Below are positions 26,450 through 34,832 of a stretch of 64,000 nt of DNA, one piece after another. The notes under the pieces were generated by a model, which saw only the letters and a program-made list of their open reading frames with translations, had not been told where the DNA came from and searched no databases. Source of the stretch: Gemmiger formicilis. Lineage in GTDB: Bacteria; Bacillota; Clostridia; Oscillospirales; Ruminococcaceae. Numbering within the stretch: position 1 is the stretch's first letter; each line of letters starts with the position of its first letter. The stretch covers positions 1 through 64,000 of the forward strand of contig NZ_WQOH01000015.1 of assembly GCF_018784445.1 (NCBI RefSeq), given 5' to 3'. The translations under genes were made by a program, and so were the position numbers.

Positions 26450-26485
26450 AAAATAATCCTCCTAAAAAATGTTTTTGATTTTGGG

Positions 26486-27298
26486 TTAAGTTGTTGCGTC
26501 AATCTCGTACACATCGAAGGTGTCCGTGGGTTTTACCACGGCACGCTGCTTCTTCATGTACCGTTCCATGTCAAAGACATTTTTAGGGTCGGCGTCGGCC
26601 GTGTATCTGTAATTCGGGTGCCGGGTGAGGTCGTACTTGTCCGAAAGGAACGGGCGCACGCCCCGCAGCATGAAGATACACTTGCCGCCGTCCATCACTG
26701 CCAATTCGTCCTGGGTCATCAACTCCTTTCCTAATTTCTGATAACTGAGGCCATGAGAAACCTGGCTGCCCCGGTTTTCGGACTGGTTATAGAGATCAAT
26801 GGTCTCTTTCCCCAGCAGCTCCGAAATTTCCTTGAGCGTGGATTTCTCTTTGCCGCCCAAAAACAAGGTGCTGTCACAGTTACCGACGATGGTATCTGCC
26901 GCGTCCTTGTAGATGGTCTTTAACTGGCTCTGCGACTGCAAAATAATAGAAGCCGATATTTCACGGCTTCGGATGGTGGCAATCAGCTTATCGAAGTTCG
27001 GTATCTGGCCGATGTTGGCGAACTCGTCAAGGATCAGACGGACATGGACAGGCAGCCGCCCGCCGTAGAAGTCATCCGCCTTGTCGCAGAGCAGATTGAA
27101 AAGCTGACTATACATGAGGGCGGCCACGAAATTGAAAGTGCTGTCCGTATCCGAAAGAATCACAAACAGCGCCGTCTTTTGGTCGCCCAGGGTATCCAGT
27201 TCCAGTTCGTCATATTCCATCAGGTCCCGTAGCTCCTTGATGTCGAAGGGAGCAAGCCGGGCACCGCAGGAAATGAGGATGGATTTTAAGGTCTTGCC
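26486..27298 (-). pseudogene. 3' fragment of TraG/VirD4 coupling protein
   Basis: The frame runs from GGC AAG ACC at the IME border to the stop at 26486 (270 codons). It includes Walker B (RLILDEFANIGQIPNF) and the C-terminal all-alpha and nucleotide-binding parts. Walker A is missing; it lies in the fragment at 42983-43927. An internal ATG at 27220 could yield a shortened product without ATPase function. Rejoining at the shared GG restores one frame of about 585 aa through M-A-A-G-K-T. Confidence 0.93.
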
Positions 27299-27394
27299 AG
27301 AGACAAATTGTCAAGGACTTTTTAATCAAATTCACAGAAAACTCACAAAAGGTGCCAGAAGCACTGTATGGCTCCTGACACCTCATTTAACAGA

Positions 27395-27760
27395 TTACAT
27401 TTTTCCGTTCAGCAGGTCTTTGCAGAGATACGCATAGTCTGGCAGCTGGTTGATATATGGCTCCCAGAGCCGCTTGATTTCGGCTAACTCCAGCGGGTCG
27501 GCTGCTTCCAGTGCATGATCGTTGCCAGTCATATATAAAACATCCGTAGCAACATCATCCAAACACTTGCCGCAGAGATCGGCGGCAGATTCTATCCTGA
27601 TACCGGTATCCACATAGACTGGATTTACGCCAATCGTCAGCCAGACATAGCCCACCTTGTCCGACCAGAGCAATTCAAAATCAGGGCTTTGCCGCAGATG
27701 TTCCGCAAAGACTTCCTTTACTCGCTCAATTTCATGTTTCTCTTTTTCTGTGTAAAGCAT
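27395..27760 (-). CDS. Unrecognised small protein (121 aa)
   Basis: A soluble acidic protein starting MLYTEKEKHEIERVKEVFAE and ending LPDYAYLCKDLLNGKM. The central YVWLTIGV strand suggests an alpha/beta fold. The start at 27760 is chosen because AAGGAGG lies about 8 nt upstream; an ATG six bases earlier is too close. It is the last gene at the left border of the IME. I do not recognise its family. Confidence 0.6.
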   Translation of the reverse strand: MLYTEKEKHEIERVKEVFAEHLRQSPDFELLWSDKVGYVWLTIGVNPVYVDTGIRIESAADLCGKCLDDVATDVLYMTGNDHALEAADPLELAEIKRLWEPYINQLPDYAYLCKDLLNGKM

Positions 27761-27837
27761 TTTCATGTCCTCCTTGACAAAAATTTTGGTGCGTACCATC
27801 ATCAGTTTAGCACAAGGCGGCTTAGTTTATCAGTCTG

Positions 27838-28032
27838 TCACATCTGCTGAATTTCATTTTTGAGCATACGCTTGATTTTATCGCTCATGGTTTCTGTGCT
27901 GGTATTGCTGAAATGGACATGAACCTTGTAGGTCGTCTTGCCGATTTTCTTTACCATCGCTGGCGTGTTTTCCGGCGCTCTGGCCGCAGCAGCGGCGTCT
28001 GCCATCTGCATAGTACGGGGTTCTTTGTTCAT
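27838..28032 (-). CDS. tnpW: TnpW-like transposon-encoded protein (64 aa)
   Basis: The C-terminal part, IGKTTYKVHVHFSNTSTETM followed by SDKIKRMLKNEI, matches the small TnpW protein of Tn4451-type elements, by recollection of that family. An Ala-rich N-terminus precedes it. It lies at the end opposite the recombinase. Its function is not settled in the family. Confidence 0.82.
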   Translation of the reverse strand: MNKEPRTMQMADAAAAARAPENTPAMVKKIGKTTYKVHVHFSNTSTETMSDKIKRMLKNEIQQM

Positions 28033-28075
28033 AGCGCTCCTTTCTCCGAACGGGTCTGTGCCGCCCGGTAAAAAA

Positions 28076-28939
28076 TCAATCGTGCTTACTGTTTACAATG
28101 TCTTTTGCTGCCTGTCGGGTGACACCGGCATTTTCTTCCCGGAAATTCTTCCCGTCAAAGAGGATCGGCGCACACCGTTCCAAAATACGGTCATAGATAC
28201 GGGCGTGGGCCAGATCAGGCGGATTTTTCAGCTCGGACAGTTTCAAGTTTGTTGTGATAATCATGGGTCTTCGGCTGCGATAGCGGCTGTCGATGACGAA
28301 AAACATCTGCTCCATAGCATATTCGGTACTGCGCTCTACACCCAGATCGTCAATGATAAGCAGGTCATATTCGTCAAAGCTGGCAATAAACTCTGACCTG
28401 TCCTCAGAGAACATCCCTGTCAGGCGGTTCAGAATGGTGGGGAAGTTCGTCATCAGCACCGGCACATCCTGGTCAAGTAGAGCGTTGGCAATACATCCGG
28501 CGAAAAAAGACTTGCCGGTTCCCACATCTCCAAACAGTAAAAGCCCGATATTGCTCTTATATGCCTCTTTCCAGTTCTCCACATAGGCATGAGCCTTGTC
28601 CATCAATGGGTTTTGCCTGTTATCATTGGAAAATGTGTAGTCGTACAGATAACGGTCTTGCAGGCCCTGTGCCTTTCGGCGTTTGATACGCTCCATGCGG
28701 CGCTGCCGTTCTTCAGCAGCCTTGCGCTGCTCCTCAGCCTCCCGCTGGCACTGGCAGATGCAGTGCGGCATAAAGTAGCCGGATTTCCCGAAGCATGGCA
28801 CAACGGTCTGCCTCTGGCCGCCGCATTTCTTACAGTGAATGAGCCCGTCTGACGGGTCTATATACTCGTCCTCAGCCAATTCCACACCGGCAGCTGCCTT
28901 GTCGATGAATGCCCGGATTTCTGCGGTAATCTCAATCAT
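28076..28939 (-). CDS. DnaC/IstB-like ATP-binding protein (287 aa)
   Basis: An N-terminal zinc knuckle (CKKCGGQ, then CICQC) is followed by a charged helix and an AAA+ domain. Walker A is LLFGDVGTGKSFFAG, Walker B is LLIIDDLGVE, and sensor 1 is MIITTNLKLSEL. This is the helicase-loader type encoded beside replisome organizers on mobile elements. It probably loads DnaB on the excised IME and overlaps the upstream gene by 4 bp. Confidence 0.92.
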   Translation of the reverse strand: MIEITAEIRAFIDKAAAGVELAEDEYIDPSDGLIHCKKCGGQRQTVVPCFGKSGYFMPHCICQCQREAEEQRKAAEERQRRMERIKRRKAQGLQDRYLYDYTFSNDNRQNPLMDKAHAYVENWKEAYKSNIGLLLFGDVGTGKSFFAGCIANALLDQDVPVLMTNFPTILNRLTGMFSEDRSEFIASFDEYDLLIIDDLGVERSTEYAMEQMFFVIDSRYRSRRPMIITTNLKLSELKNPPDLAHARIYDRILERCAPILFDGKNFREENAGVTRQAAKDIVNSKHD

Positions 28940-29685
28940 ACAGTTTCATCCTCCTTTACGCTGTAATCCCGGTTGCGTGAGGGTGTGACCGTTTTTTTAG
29001 CGTCCTCACCGGCCCAACGCCGGATGGTCGCTGCATGGCTCTGATAACGCTTGCCAGTAGAAGCCATGTACTCGGACAGCTTTTCGATGTACTGTTCCCA
29101 TACAGCAGGAAAGCTGACCTGCAAGTCTGCCAGTTCTTCATCCGTCAGGAAAACATTCTGGTAACGGCCATAGGTGTGGGAAGGGTGCCCCGTTTCAGGG
29201 CGTACCTTCTCTATCTCTCTCTTTATCTCTATCTCTTTCTCTAACTCTATCTCTATCTCTGGTGGACGAATGTCGGACAAATGTCCGCCACTTGTCCGGA
29301 GCGCAGAAAGAGCCTTATTTTGAAGCCTTGCAGCCCGCTTTCGCTCGGCCTCGGTAGAGGACTGGCCTATTAAAAGTTCGATGTTGCTCATGTAGAATGT
29401 GCCGCTGTCCAGCACTTCCACAAGACCCAGCTTCAAAAAGATCTGCAAGGCTCTCTCCACAGTGCCGATCTGCTGGCGGGTAATGGTAGCGATCATCTGC
29501 GCTGTGTAAGGGATGTCCTCGTCAAGCTGGAGCCGCCCGCCATGTTTCAGCGATTTCAGGTACAGCTTGAGCAGAATGTTGGAATACAGCACACCGTCCT
29601 GCATACTTTCCAGCAGCACGATGGAATCATCATCAAAATAGTTTTCTTTGAGTTTCAGGTAATAATATTTTCGATTGTCTGACAT
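28936..29685 (-). CDS. Phage-type replisome organizer / DnaD-like replication protein (249 aa)
   Basis: The N-terminal domain (MSDNRKYYYLKLKENYFDDD, with a winged-helix-like region to about residue 115) fits the phage replisome organizer N-terminal family. A low-complexity Glu/Ile/Arg linker (EIEIELEKEIEIKREIEK) follows, then a basic C-terminus. With the DnaC-like loader it probably starts autonomous replication of the excised element. Confidence 0.85.
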   Translation of the reverse strand: MSDNRKYYYLKLKENYFDDDSIVLLESMQDGVLYSNILLKLYLKSLKHGGRLQLDEDIPYTAQMIATITRQQIGTVERALQIFLKLGLVEVLDSGTFYMSNIELLIGQSSTEAERKRAARLQNKALSALRTSGGHLSDIRPPEIEIELEKEIEIKREIEKVRPETGHPSHTYGRYQNVFLTDEELADLQVSFPAVWEQYIEKLSEYMASTGKRYQSHAATIRRWAGEDAKKTVTPSRNRDYSVKEDETV

Positions 29686-29798
29686 AGGGTTCCTCCTTAG
29701 GGGTTCTTTTGGGATTCTGTACGCATTTTAAGGCTATTTTAGGGGTCAGAGGATAAATCTATCAGACTGCCTTTGACACCCTCAAAAAAAGCCTTGAT

Positions 29799-30197
29799 TT
29801 ACAAGGGTTTTTCAGCCCCTAAAGCGTGACATTTCTCCCGTTGTTTCCGCTTGCGCTTTGCGGCGTTAATCCGCTTCATGCGTGCGGCACATTCCGGGCA
29901 GTATTTAGCCCGGTTAGAACCGGGGGTAAACAGCGCCCCGCATACGGCGCATTTCTTAGCATTCAGCCGGTGGAACAGCGCCGTTTCCAGTTCCTTATCC
30001 TGCGGCAATACCGCCGCCCGAAACCACCTGCACAACAGGGAGTAGGAAATAGACTGGACACAGACACATTCCTCCCCATCATCCAGCGCGATACAGTGGC
30101 CGCCGTCATAGTTGCAGCACTCATGTACCAGCCGCCGCACTCTGCGGTACTGGCGGTAATCCATGACAGGGATAGGTTCAGACTTATTGTTCTTCAT
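29799..30197 (-). CDS. Cysteine-rich VLP-domain-like protein (132 aa)
   Basis: Two Cys clusters, CCNYDGGHCIALDDGEECVC and CAVCGALFTPGSNRAKYCPE, suggest two zinc-binding sites; the second is a zinc-ribbon followed by a basic KRKRKQREK tail. Proteins of this type are common on IMEs and Tn4451-like elements. A DNA- or RNA-binding role is plausible. The start ATG at 30197 is weakly supported by the sequence upstream. Confidence 0.75.
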   Translation of the reverse strand: MKNNKSEPIPVMDYRQYRRVRRLVHECCNYDGGHCIALDDGEECVCVQSISYSLLCRWFRAAVLPQDKELETALFHRLNAKKCAVCGALFTPGSNRAKYCPECAARMKRINAAKRKRKQREKCHALGAEKPL

Positions 30198-30252
30198 AAA
30201 TGATTTCTTTCATAAAGCCGGTAACCTCCTTGAATGAATTTATTGTTAAATA

Positions 30253-30299
30253 TTCGTGCAAAGCATTGTTTTCTTCGTGCAAATGGCATATACTATAAT
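30253..30299 (+). promoter_or_regulatory. Promoter and operator of the RelB/YafQ pair
   Basis: TTGTTT (30266-30271) and TATACT (30289-30294) are 17 bp apart. TTCGTGCAAA occurs at 30253-30262 and 30274-30283, a 21-bp spacing (two helical turns) that straddles the -35 box. Autorepression by the antitoxin or antitoxin-toxin complex is the likely reading. Confidence 0.6.
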
Positions 30300-30323
30300 T
30301 GCCAGCAGAAAGGGGTTGATCGT

Positions 30324-30602
30324 ATGGCTGGAAATACCACAAACATCAGTATCCGCATGGACGCAGATTTGAAAGCGCAAGCGGACGCACTGTTTACTGA
30401 ACTTGGCATGAACCTGACTACGGCGTTTAACATCTTTGTGCGCCAGTCGCTTCGTGAAGGCGGCATTCCCTTTGAAGTAAGGCTGGAACAGCCGAACAAA
30501 GAAACGGTTGCTGCCATGCTGGAAGCGGAAAGGATTGCAAAAGACCCGTCTGTAAAGGGCTACAATGACCTTGACGAGTTATTTGCTGACCTGAAAAGAT
30601 GA
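30324..30602 (+). CDS. relB: RelB/DinJ-family antitoxin (92 aa)
   Basis: A ribbon-helix-helix N-terminus (NTTNISIRMDADLKAQADAL, then LGMNLTTAFNIFVRQSLREG) precedes a toxin-binding C-terminus. It should neutralise the toxin that overlaps it and repress the operon. The ATG at 30324 follows AAAGGGGTTG. It is on the opposite strand to the IME backbone genes around it, as an addiction module with its own promoter. Confidence 0.92.
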   Translation: MAGNTTNISIRMDADLKAQADALFTELGMNLTTAFNIFVRQSLREGGIPFEVRLEQPNKETVAAMLEAERIAKDPSVKGYNDLDELFADLKR

Positions 30603-30889
30603 AAGAAACCAAATATACCGTCAAGTACACGACCAGTTTCAAAAAGGACTACAAACGAGCTATAAAGCGTGGCTTGAAGATTGAGCTGCTGGAGCAGGTC
30701 GTAGCGTTGCTGGCGATGGGCGAACCGCTGCCGGATAAGAACCGTGACCATGACCTGTCCGGCGATTGGGCAGGCCATCGGGAATGTCACATTCTCCCGG
30801 ACTGGCTGCTTGTCTACCGCATAGAAGATGATGTTCTGGTGCTGACGCTGGCCCGCACCGGCACACACAGCGACTTGTTCGGCAAATAA
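30599..30889 (+). CDS. yafQ: YafQ-family mRNA interferase toxin (96 aa)
   Basis: A RelE-superfamily fold (YTTSFKKDYKRAIKRG near the start) with catalytic-type residues in LSGDWAGHRECHIL, PDWLLVY and HSDLFGK. The paired His and the terminal HSDLF are typical of YafQ toxins. It should cut mRNA at the ribosome when released. The start overlaps the antitoxin by 4 bp. It probably stabilises the IME. Confidence 0.92.
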   Translation: MKETKYTVKYTTSFKKDYKRAIKRGLKIELLEQVVALLAMGEPLPDKNRDHDLSGDWAGHRECHILPDWLLVYRIEDDVLVLTLARTGTHSDLFGK

Positions 30890-30996
30890 ACAGTCTGCCG
30901 CCGTATGGGGAAACCTGTACGGCGGTTTTTCTGTGTGCAAAAGTATGTCGTGAAATGCGACGCACTTGACAGGGGTACGCCCAAATGCAGTATCCT

Positions 30997-32442
30997 TTAC
31001 CGATCCGGCTCCCGGTCGTGAGGCTTGTCCCGTTCCTGTCGGGACAGCTGCTCGGCGGTTTTGCGGAGCTGTTCCACTGCTTTCAAATCCTTCCGCATGG
31101 ATTTCATGGCAAGCGTGTCCGTCTGCTTTCCGGCGGTCAGCTGGTCAATTTCCCGCTGCCATGCCTTCGGAGTGATCCCCTCGCCGCTGTCTTTCAGTTC
31201 TTTCAGATACCGGGCCGCTGCGTCATACAGAATCAGTTCCCGACTGTGGCGCTGTTCAAACTGTTCCCGTTTTTCCGGCTTTACTTTGGCAAGCTGCTTG
31301 TGGATGGACTTGTACTGGTTGTACTGTTCCCACATCTCCCCGCGCTCGGTAAGGGTGGCGATCCGGCGCTCGGCCTTGACGATTTTTCCCCGCAGGTCAT
31401 AGTAGCGGGTGTTCATATCTGCTATTTTTTCATGGAGCTGCTGCATGGACTGGATGCCGTTTGCCTGCAAAAAGCTGAACAGGGCGGCGCTCTCCTGCAA
31501 AGCTCGGATTTTGCCGGTGCGGGTGTCAGGCCGCTTGAGCTGCTGCTGGGCCTCCCACAAGTCAATCATGCTGGGCTGCTGGCCCTCCGGCTTTTCGGCT
31601 TCGGCCTTAGACCAGTTGTAAAGGCGGGTAATGCGGGCCTTGATTTCCTTGAGCAGCTTGTTGTCGGCGGCGATCTGCCGGTTTACTTCGCCCTTGTCGG
31701 TGCGGATGCCGCGCTTTTCCATTTGGCTGGCGGCTGGCCCCAGATGGACAGAGGGAATCTTATCAATGCCCTGCCGCTTGTAGCTGCGATGGTCAATGCG
31801 TTCCGGTCTGTCGGCAGATTCCAGCGCCCGATTGGTGTAGGCCGCCCACGCTGCCCGCCAAATCTCCACATTTCCTTTATCGTTCCAATCGGTTGTATCC
31901 TCACGATGATTTTTCCAGCCGCCTTTCCCATCCGGGATACGCTGTCCATTCTCGTCCAGATCGTATGCCTTGCGGCACTTTGCGCCCCACTGTCCATTGT
32001 CTTTCAGAGGCCGGAGCGTCAGCATGATATGGACATGAGGGTTGCCGGTTCCCTTGTCATGGATAGCAAAATCGGCGCACATCCCCTTGTCCACAAAGTT
32101 GTCCTTCACATAGGCCCGGACAAGGGCAAGCTGCTGTTCTCTGGACAGTTCGCGGGGCAGGGCTGCTTCAATCTCGCGGGCAAGCTGGCTGTCCCTGGCT
32201 TTCTCGATTTGCTCCACGCTGTTCCAGAGGATAGATCGGTCTGCAAATTCCGGCGGCGCGTGGGCAGGCAGCATGATCTCCGCATGGACAATGCCGCCTT
32301 TCCGGGTGTAGTCGTGGGTCATTCCGTCCCATTCATTTGTCAGCTTGGTTCCGCTGCGGTAAGCAGCTGCGGCAACAGCAGAACGTCCTGCGCTGCGCTT
32401 GATGATACTGATGGGGATATGACAGAAATCTATGGGGAACAC
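30997..32442 (-). CDS. mobA: MobA/MobL (MobQ) relaxase (481 aa)
   Basis: The relaxase domain covers about 1-230: GRSAVAAAAYRSG carries the catalytic Tyr, and HDKGTGNPHVHIMLTLR is the metal site. A long coiled coil follows (about 300-440). It nicks the oriT at about 32.6 kb. The only near start codon is a GTG at 32442 embedded in the ribosome site AAAGGAGGTG. An ATA at 32433 is better placed, about 8 nt from GGAGG, so the true start is uncertain by three codons. Confidence 0.93.
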   Translation of the reverse strand: MFPIDFCHIPISIIKRSAGRSAVAAAAYRSGTKLTNEWDGMTHDYTRKGGIVHAEIMLPAHAPPEFADRSILWNSVEQIEKARDSQLAREIEAALPRELSREQQLALVRAYVKDNFVDKGMCADFAIHDKGTGNPHVHIMLTLRPLKDNGQWGAKCRKAYDLDENGQRIPDGKGGWKNHREDTTDWNDKGNVEIWRAAWAAYTNRALESADRPERIDHRSYKRQGIDKIPSVHLGPAASQMEKRGIRTDKGEVNRQIAADNKLLKEIKARITRLYNWSKAEAEKPEGQQPSMIDLWEAQQQLKRPDTRTGKIRALQESAALFSFLQANGIQSMQQLHEKIADMNTRYYDLRGKIVKAERRIATLTERGEMWEQYNQYKSIHKQLAKVKPEKREQFEQRHSRELILYDAAARYLKELKDSGEGITPKAWQREIDQLTAGKQTDTLAMKSMRKDLKAVEQLRKTAEQLSRQERDKPHDREPDR

Positions 32443-32586
32443 CTCCTTTCAGTGAGGGGATAACAGGCTCTGTGGAGCCGGACAAACGCAAAGTGGGTGT
32501 CTGGCTGCGCAGAGCGCACAAGGGGTTTGGGGAGCGTAGCTTCCCATCGCGAACGAAGTACGCAACGCCCCCGGCAGGGCGCACAG

Positions 32587-32616
32587 CACCGGCAACGGTG
32601 TATAAGTGCGCCCTTG
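32587..32616 (+). other. oriT of the IME, RSF1010/R1162 (MobQ) type
   Basis: CACCG/CGGTG (32587-32591 and 32596-32600) is an inverted repeat directly followed by TATAAGTGCGCCCTTG. TAAGTGCGCCCT is the nick-region core known for RSF1010/R1162-type oriTs, which also follow an inverted repeat. The nick should fall within 32606-32612. It lies between the MobQ relaxase and its accessory gene, as expected. Confidence 0.8.
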
Positions 32617-32628
32617 TAAACAAGGGAC

Positions 32629-32919
32629 TTATGGCGTGTCCCCGGATTTTGGCAGGTTTGCAGTCAATTCCGCAGCCCCCGGAAGATGGGACAGGGCAAT
32701 CAGAAATGTTTTGACCTCTGCGCCGGAAAGGTCGGGAGCCAGCGGGAAAATCCCCTCCAAAATGGCTCCGCGCTCAATCAGGCGGCGGGTGCGAACCCTG
32801 CGTTCCTCGTTCCGCTGCTTGTTCTCCAAAATCTTCTTTCGGTTTTCAAGCTGCCGAATCTCCTTCAGGACTTTCTCCCGTTCTTCTTTTTGGGGGTGGG
32901 CTGTAATTTTTTCGTTCAT
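32629..32919 (-). CDS. DUF3847-like mobilization accessory protein (96 aa)
   Basis: A basic, coiled-coil protein (EEREKVLKEIRQLENRKKIL, then basic ERRVRTRRLIERGAILEGI). It lies upstream of the MobQ relaxase with oriT in between, so it is probably a relaxosome DNA-binding factor. The ATG at 32919 follows AGAGGTGCCTGAC. Confidence 0.8.
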   Translation of the reverse strand: MNEKITAHPQKEEREKVLKEIRQLENRKKILENKQRNEERRVRTRRLIERGAILEGIFPLAPDLSGAEVKTFLIALSHLPGAAELTANLPKSGDTP

Positions 32920-32947
32920 GTCAGGCACCTCTTTTCTTTGGAAATAC

Positions 32948-33409
32948 TCATAGATTGACCGTCCATTTCTGACGCGCAAAGTACCGGCGCAGCCTCCGCA
33001 GTGCGGCATGGATGGATTTTCCCGCCTGTGATGGCGTGATACCCTCCATTGCGGCAATATCTTTCACTTTCATACCCAATATATAGCGGGCGTGGACACG
33101 ACGAGCTTGTATGGGGGACAGGGAAGAAATGGCTTTGTACAATCGCTGTATCAGTTCTTCGTATTCGGCTAATTCTTCTTTTTCTATCAGGTAGTCCTCC
33201 GGCGATGGCTGCGCCCAGCCGATGGCGGCATTTTCGATTCCATCGTTACAATCGAGGGAATAAAACGCCTTATACCGGAACATCTTGCGATCTCTGGCGG
33301 CCTCGGCTCTCTTGTCCAGAAGAAACGCTTCGACGATCTCATCGGACACCTCCACAAAAATGTCCTCTTTGCAAAATGGATAATATTGTTTGAGATTGAT
33401 GGTCTGCAT
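32948..33409 (-). CDS. Sigma-70 region 4-like protein, first of three (153 aa)
   Basis: It starts MQTINLKQYYPFCKEDIFVE and ends with a region-4-like helix-turn-helix (SPIQARRVHARYILGMKVKD, then IAAMEGITPSQAGKSIHAAL). It shares its layout with the two genes upstream: a short YYP..DEFV-type N-terminus, a middle ending SPEDxLLExEE, and the helix-turn-helix. It is probably a small alternative sigma or activator of IME genes. The start at 33409 is chosen for similarity with the next paralogue. Confidence 0.75.
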   Translation of the reverse strand: MQTINLKQYYPFCKEDIFVEVSDEIVEAFLLDKRAEAARDRKMFRYKAFYSLDCNDGIENAAIGWAQPSPEDYLIEKEELAEYEELIQRLYKAISSLSPIQARRVHARYILGMKVKDIAAMEGITPSQAGKSIHAALRRLRRYFARQKWTVNL

Positions 33410-33419
33410 AGGCACGCCC

Positions 33420-33872
33420 TCACTCTGTTTGAAAAAGGTCATCATAGCAGCGGCGCATATTCCGCAGCCCCCGGTGGATGGCAACGCTGACCTTACTGCT
33501 ATGGATACCCTCTCTCCGGGCGATTTCCGGCTGCTTGATACCGGCAATGTAGTAGGCGTGAACACGGCGGGCCTGTGTCGGAGTGGCATGAGCCAGAGCC
33601 GCAGGCAGAGCTGCAATCAGGTGCAGGCGGGTGGTCATTTCTTCTCGTTCCAGCAAAATATCTTCCGGCGATCTGCTGTGTTCCAGTGCGTAATTTTCCA
33701 GCCAGCTGTATGCGTCCAGAGAGTAGTAGGCGCGGTGGTAGACTTTCCGACGCTCATAGTTCTCCATCTCCCGCTGGGCCTGATACATCGCTGCCCATAC
33801 CTTGTCCGTAACATCCACAAACTCGTCATGCCGGTAGTGGGGATACATCCACCGCAGATTGATTGTTTTCAT
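33420..33872 (-). CDS. Sigma-70 region 4-like protein, second of three (150 aa)
   Basis: It begins MKTINLRWMYPHYRHDEFVD, has SPEDILLEREEM in the middle, and ends in THE-like TPTQARRVHAYYIAGIKQPE followed by IARREGIHSSKVSVAIHRGL. It is clearly paralogous to 32948-33409. AGGAGG precedes the ATG at 33872. It is encoded in series with its paralogues 10-100 bp apart, so co-transcription is likely. Confidence 0.75.
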   Translation of the reverse strand: MKTINLRWMYPHYRHDEFVDVTDKVWAAMYQAQREMENYERRKVYHRAYYSLDAYSWLENYALEHSRSPEDILLEREEMTTRLHLIAALPAALAHATPTQARRVHAYYIAGIKQPEIARREGIHSSKVSVAIHRGLRNMRRCYDDLFQTE

Positions 33873-33975
33873 AGGCTTACCTCCTGAAAATTGGAGAGGC
33901 GGGCAGCTCGTCCGCTGTCCGCCCCTCGCTGAGATAAGGGAAATGATCCCTTTCACTTGGTAGCCAGAAAACAGG

Positions 33976-34389
33976 TCATTCGTTAAGCCTGTTCTCAAAG
34001 AAATTTATAAATTTTTTTCTGACCGCCTCCACACTTTGATACACAGCCACTTTGGAGCAGCTGCACAGCACACCGATCTCTGCAAGGCTCAGTCCGTCAA
34101 GCGCATAGAGCAGGAACCGGCTGCGCTGCGCTTCGGTACAGGTGTCCAGAACAGCCATCAGCTCATGCAGCGTTTCCATGCGGCAAAGGTATTCTTCCGG
34201 CGTTTCGCCGTAGACCCCTACACCCTCGGTGGTAATGATGTACTCGTCAAACTCCCGGCCATCCCAATGCCTCCGCTGTTCATGGAACAGGTTCTCTGTT
34301 TTATGATCGGCCCGGTCAAGAAATTCATAGACTTCCAGCGTAACCTCCACGGCCACAGCTTGTCCGTTATAATTGATGGTAACTTCCAT
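33976..34389 (-). CDS. Sigma-like helix-turn-helix protein, third of three (137 aa)
   Basis: It has an N-terminus of a different type (MEVTINYNGQAVAVEVTLEV), then GETPEEYLCRMETLHEL and a C-terminal helix-turn-helix with TEAQRSRFLLYALDGLSLAE and IGVLCSCSKVAVYQSVEAV. It is the most upstream and most divergent of the three. GGAGG lies 8 nt before the ATG at 34389. It is probably a regulator of the IME mobilization and replication genes. Confidence 0.72.
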   Translation of the reverse strand: MEVTINYNGQAVAVEVTLEVYEFLDRADHKTENLFHEQRRHWDGREFDEYIITTEGVGVYGETPEEYLCRMETLHELMAVLDTCTEAQRSRFLLYALDGLSLAEIGVLCSCSKVAVYQSVEAVRKKFINFFENRLNE

Positions 34390-34561
34390 CTGCCTTTCCT
34401 CCATTCAGATTTTTTGGGTAAATCTGAATGGGGCGGCGGGGAGCGGCACCGGGGATAAAGTTCGGGCCATGCTGACCCGATGTTCCGGCTCCATAGGGAC
34501 AAAAAAGCGCCCGGACGGCATAAAGCCATACGAGCGTAATAGAGTATATTTTGCTGTTTAG
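34390..34561. other. Leader of the sigma-like gene series; no gene seen
   Basis: It contains possible promoter elements around 34535-34560 on the minus strand (TATACTCTATTACG) and the AAATCTGAA-type repeat near 34410-34430 (AGATTTTTTGGGTAAATCT). It separates the sigma series from the cassette border repeat. Confidence 0.35.
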
Positions 34562-34828
34562 TTACATGGTATAGTGCATACTTCTGACCGCATTGCTCCG
34601 CTGCTGGGAACAGGCTTTTTTTAGCTGGTGCAGATCATGGATACTGCGAAAAAGAGAAAAGGACACGGCAAAATAACCTCCAATCGGCTACCGTGTCCCT
34701 GCAAGTCGTCATAGGTTTGTGTAAACGCAAAGAAACGGCGGCTCTGAAAATCAAAGCCGCCGTTTCAAATGGGCGTGTCAAATTGTCTGCTCTACGACGG
34801 CTTTTTTTCTTTTGCCGTCGTCCGGCAG
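34562..34828. repeat. Cargo-cassette downstream border repeat, copy 2
   Basis: This matches 3556-3820. The strongest identity runs from 34615 to 34828 and includes the same three hairpins (GGACACGG/CCGTGTCC, AAACGGCGGC/GCCGCCGTTT, ACGACGGC/GCCGTCGT). It again directly follows the last gene of a leftward ABC/two-component cassette. Probable roles are transcription termination and a homology block through which cassettes can be exchanged. Confidence 0.85.
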
Positions 34829-34832
34829 AGTA

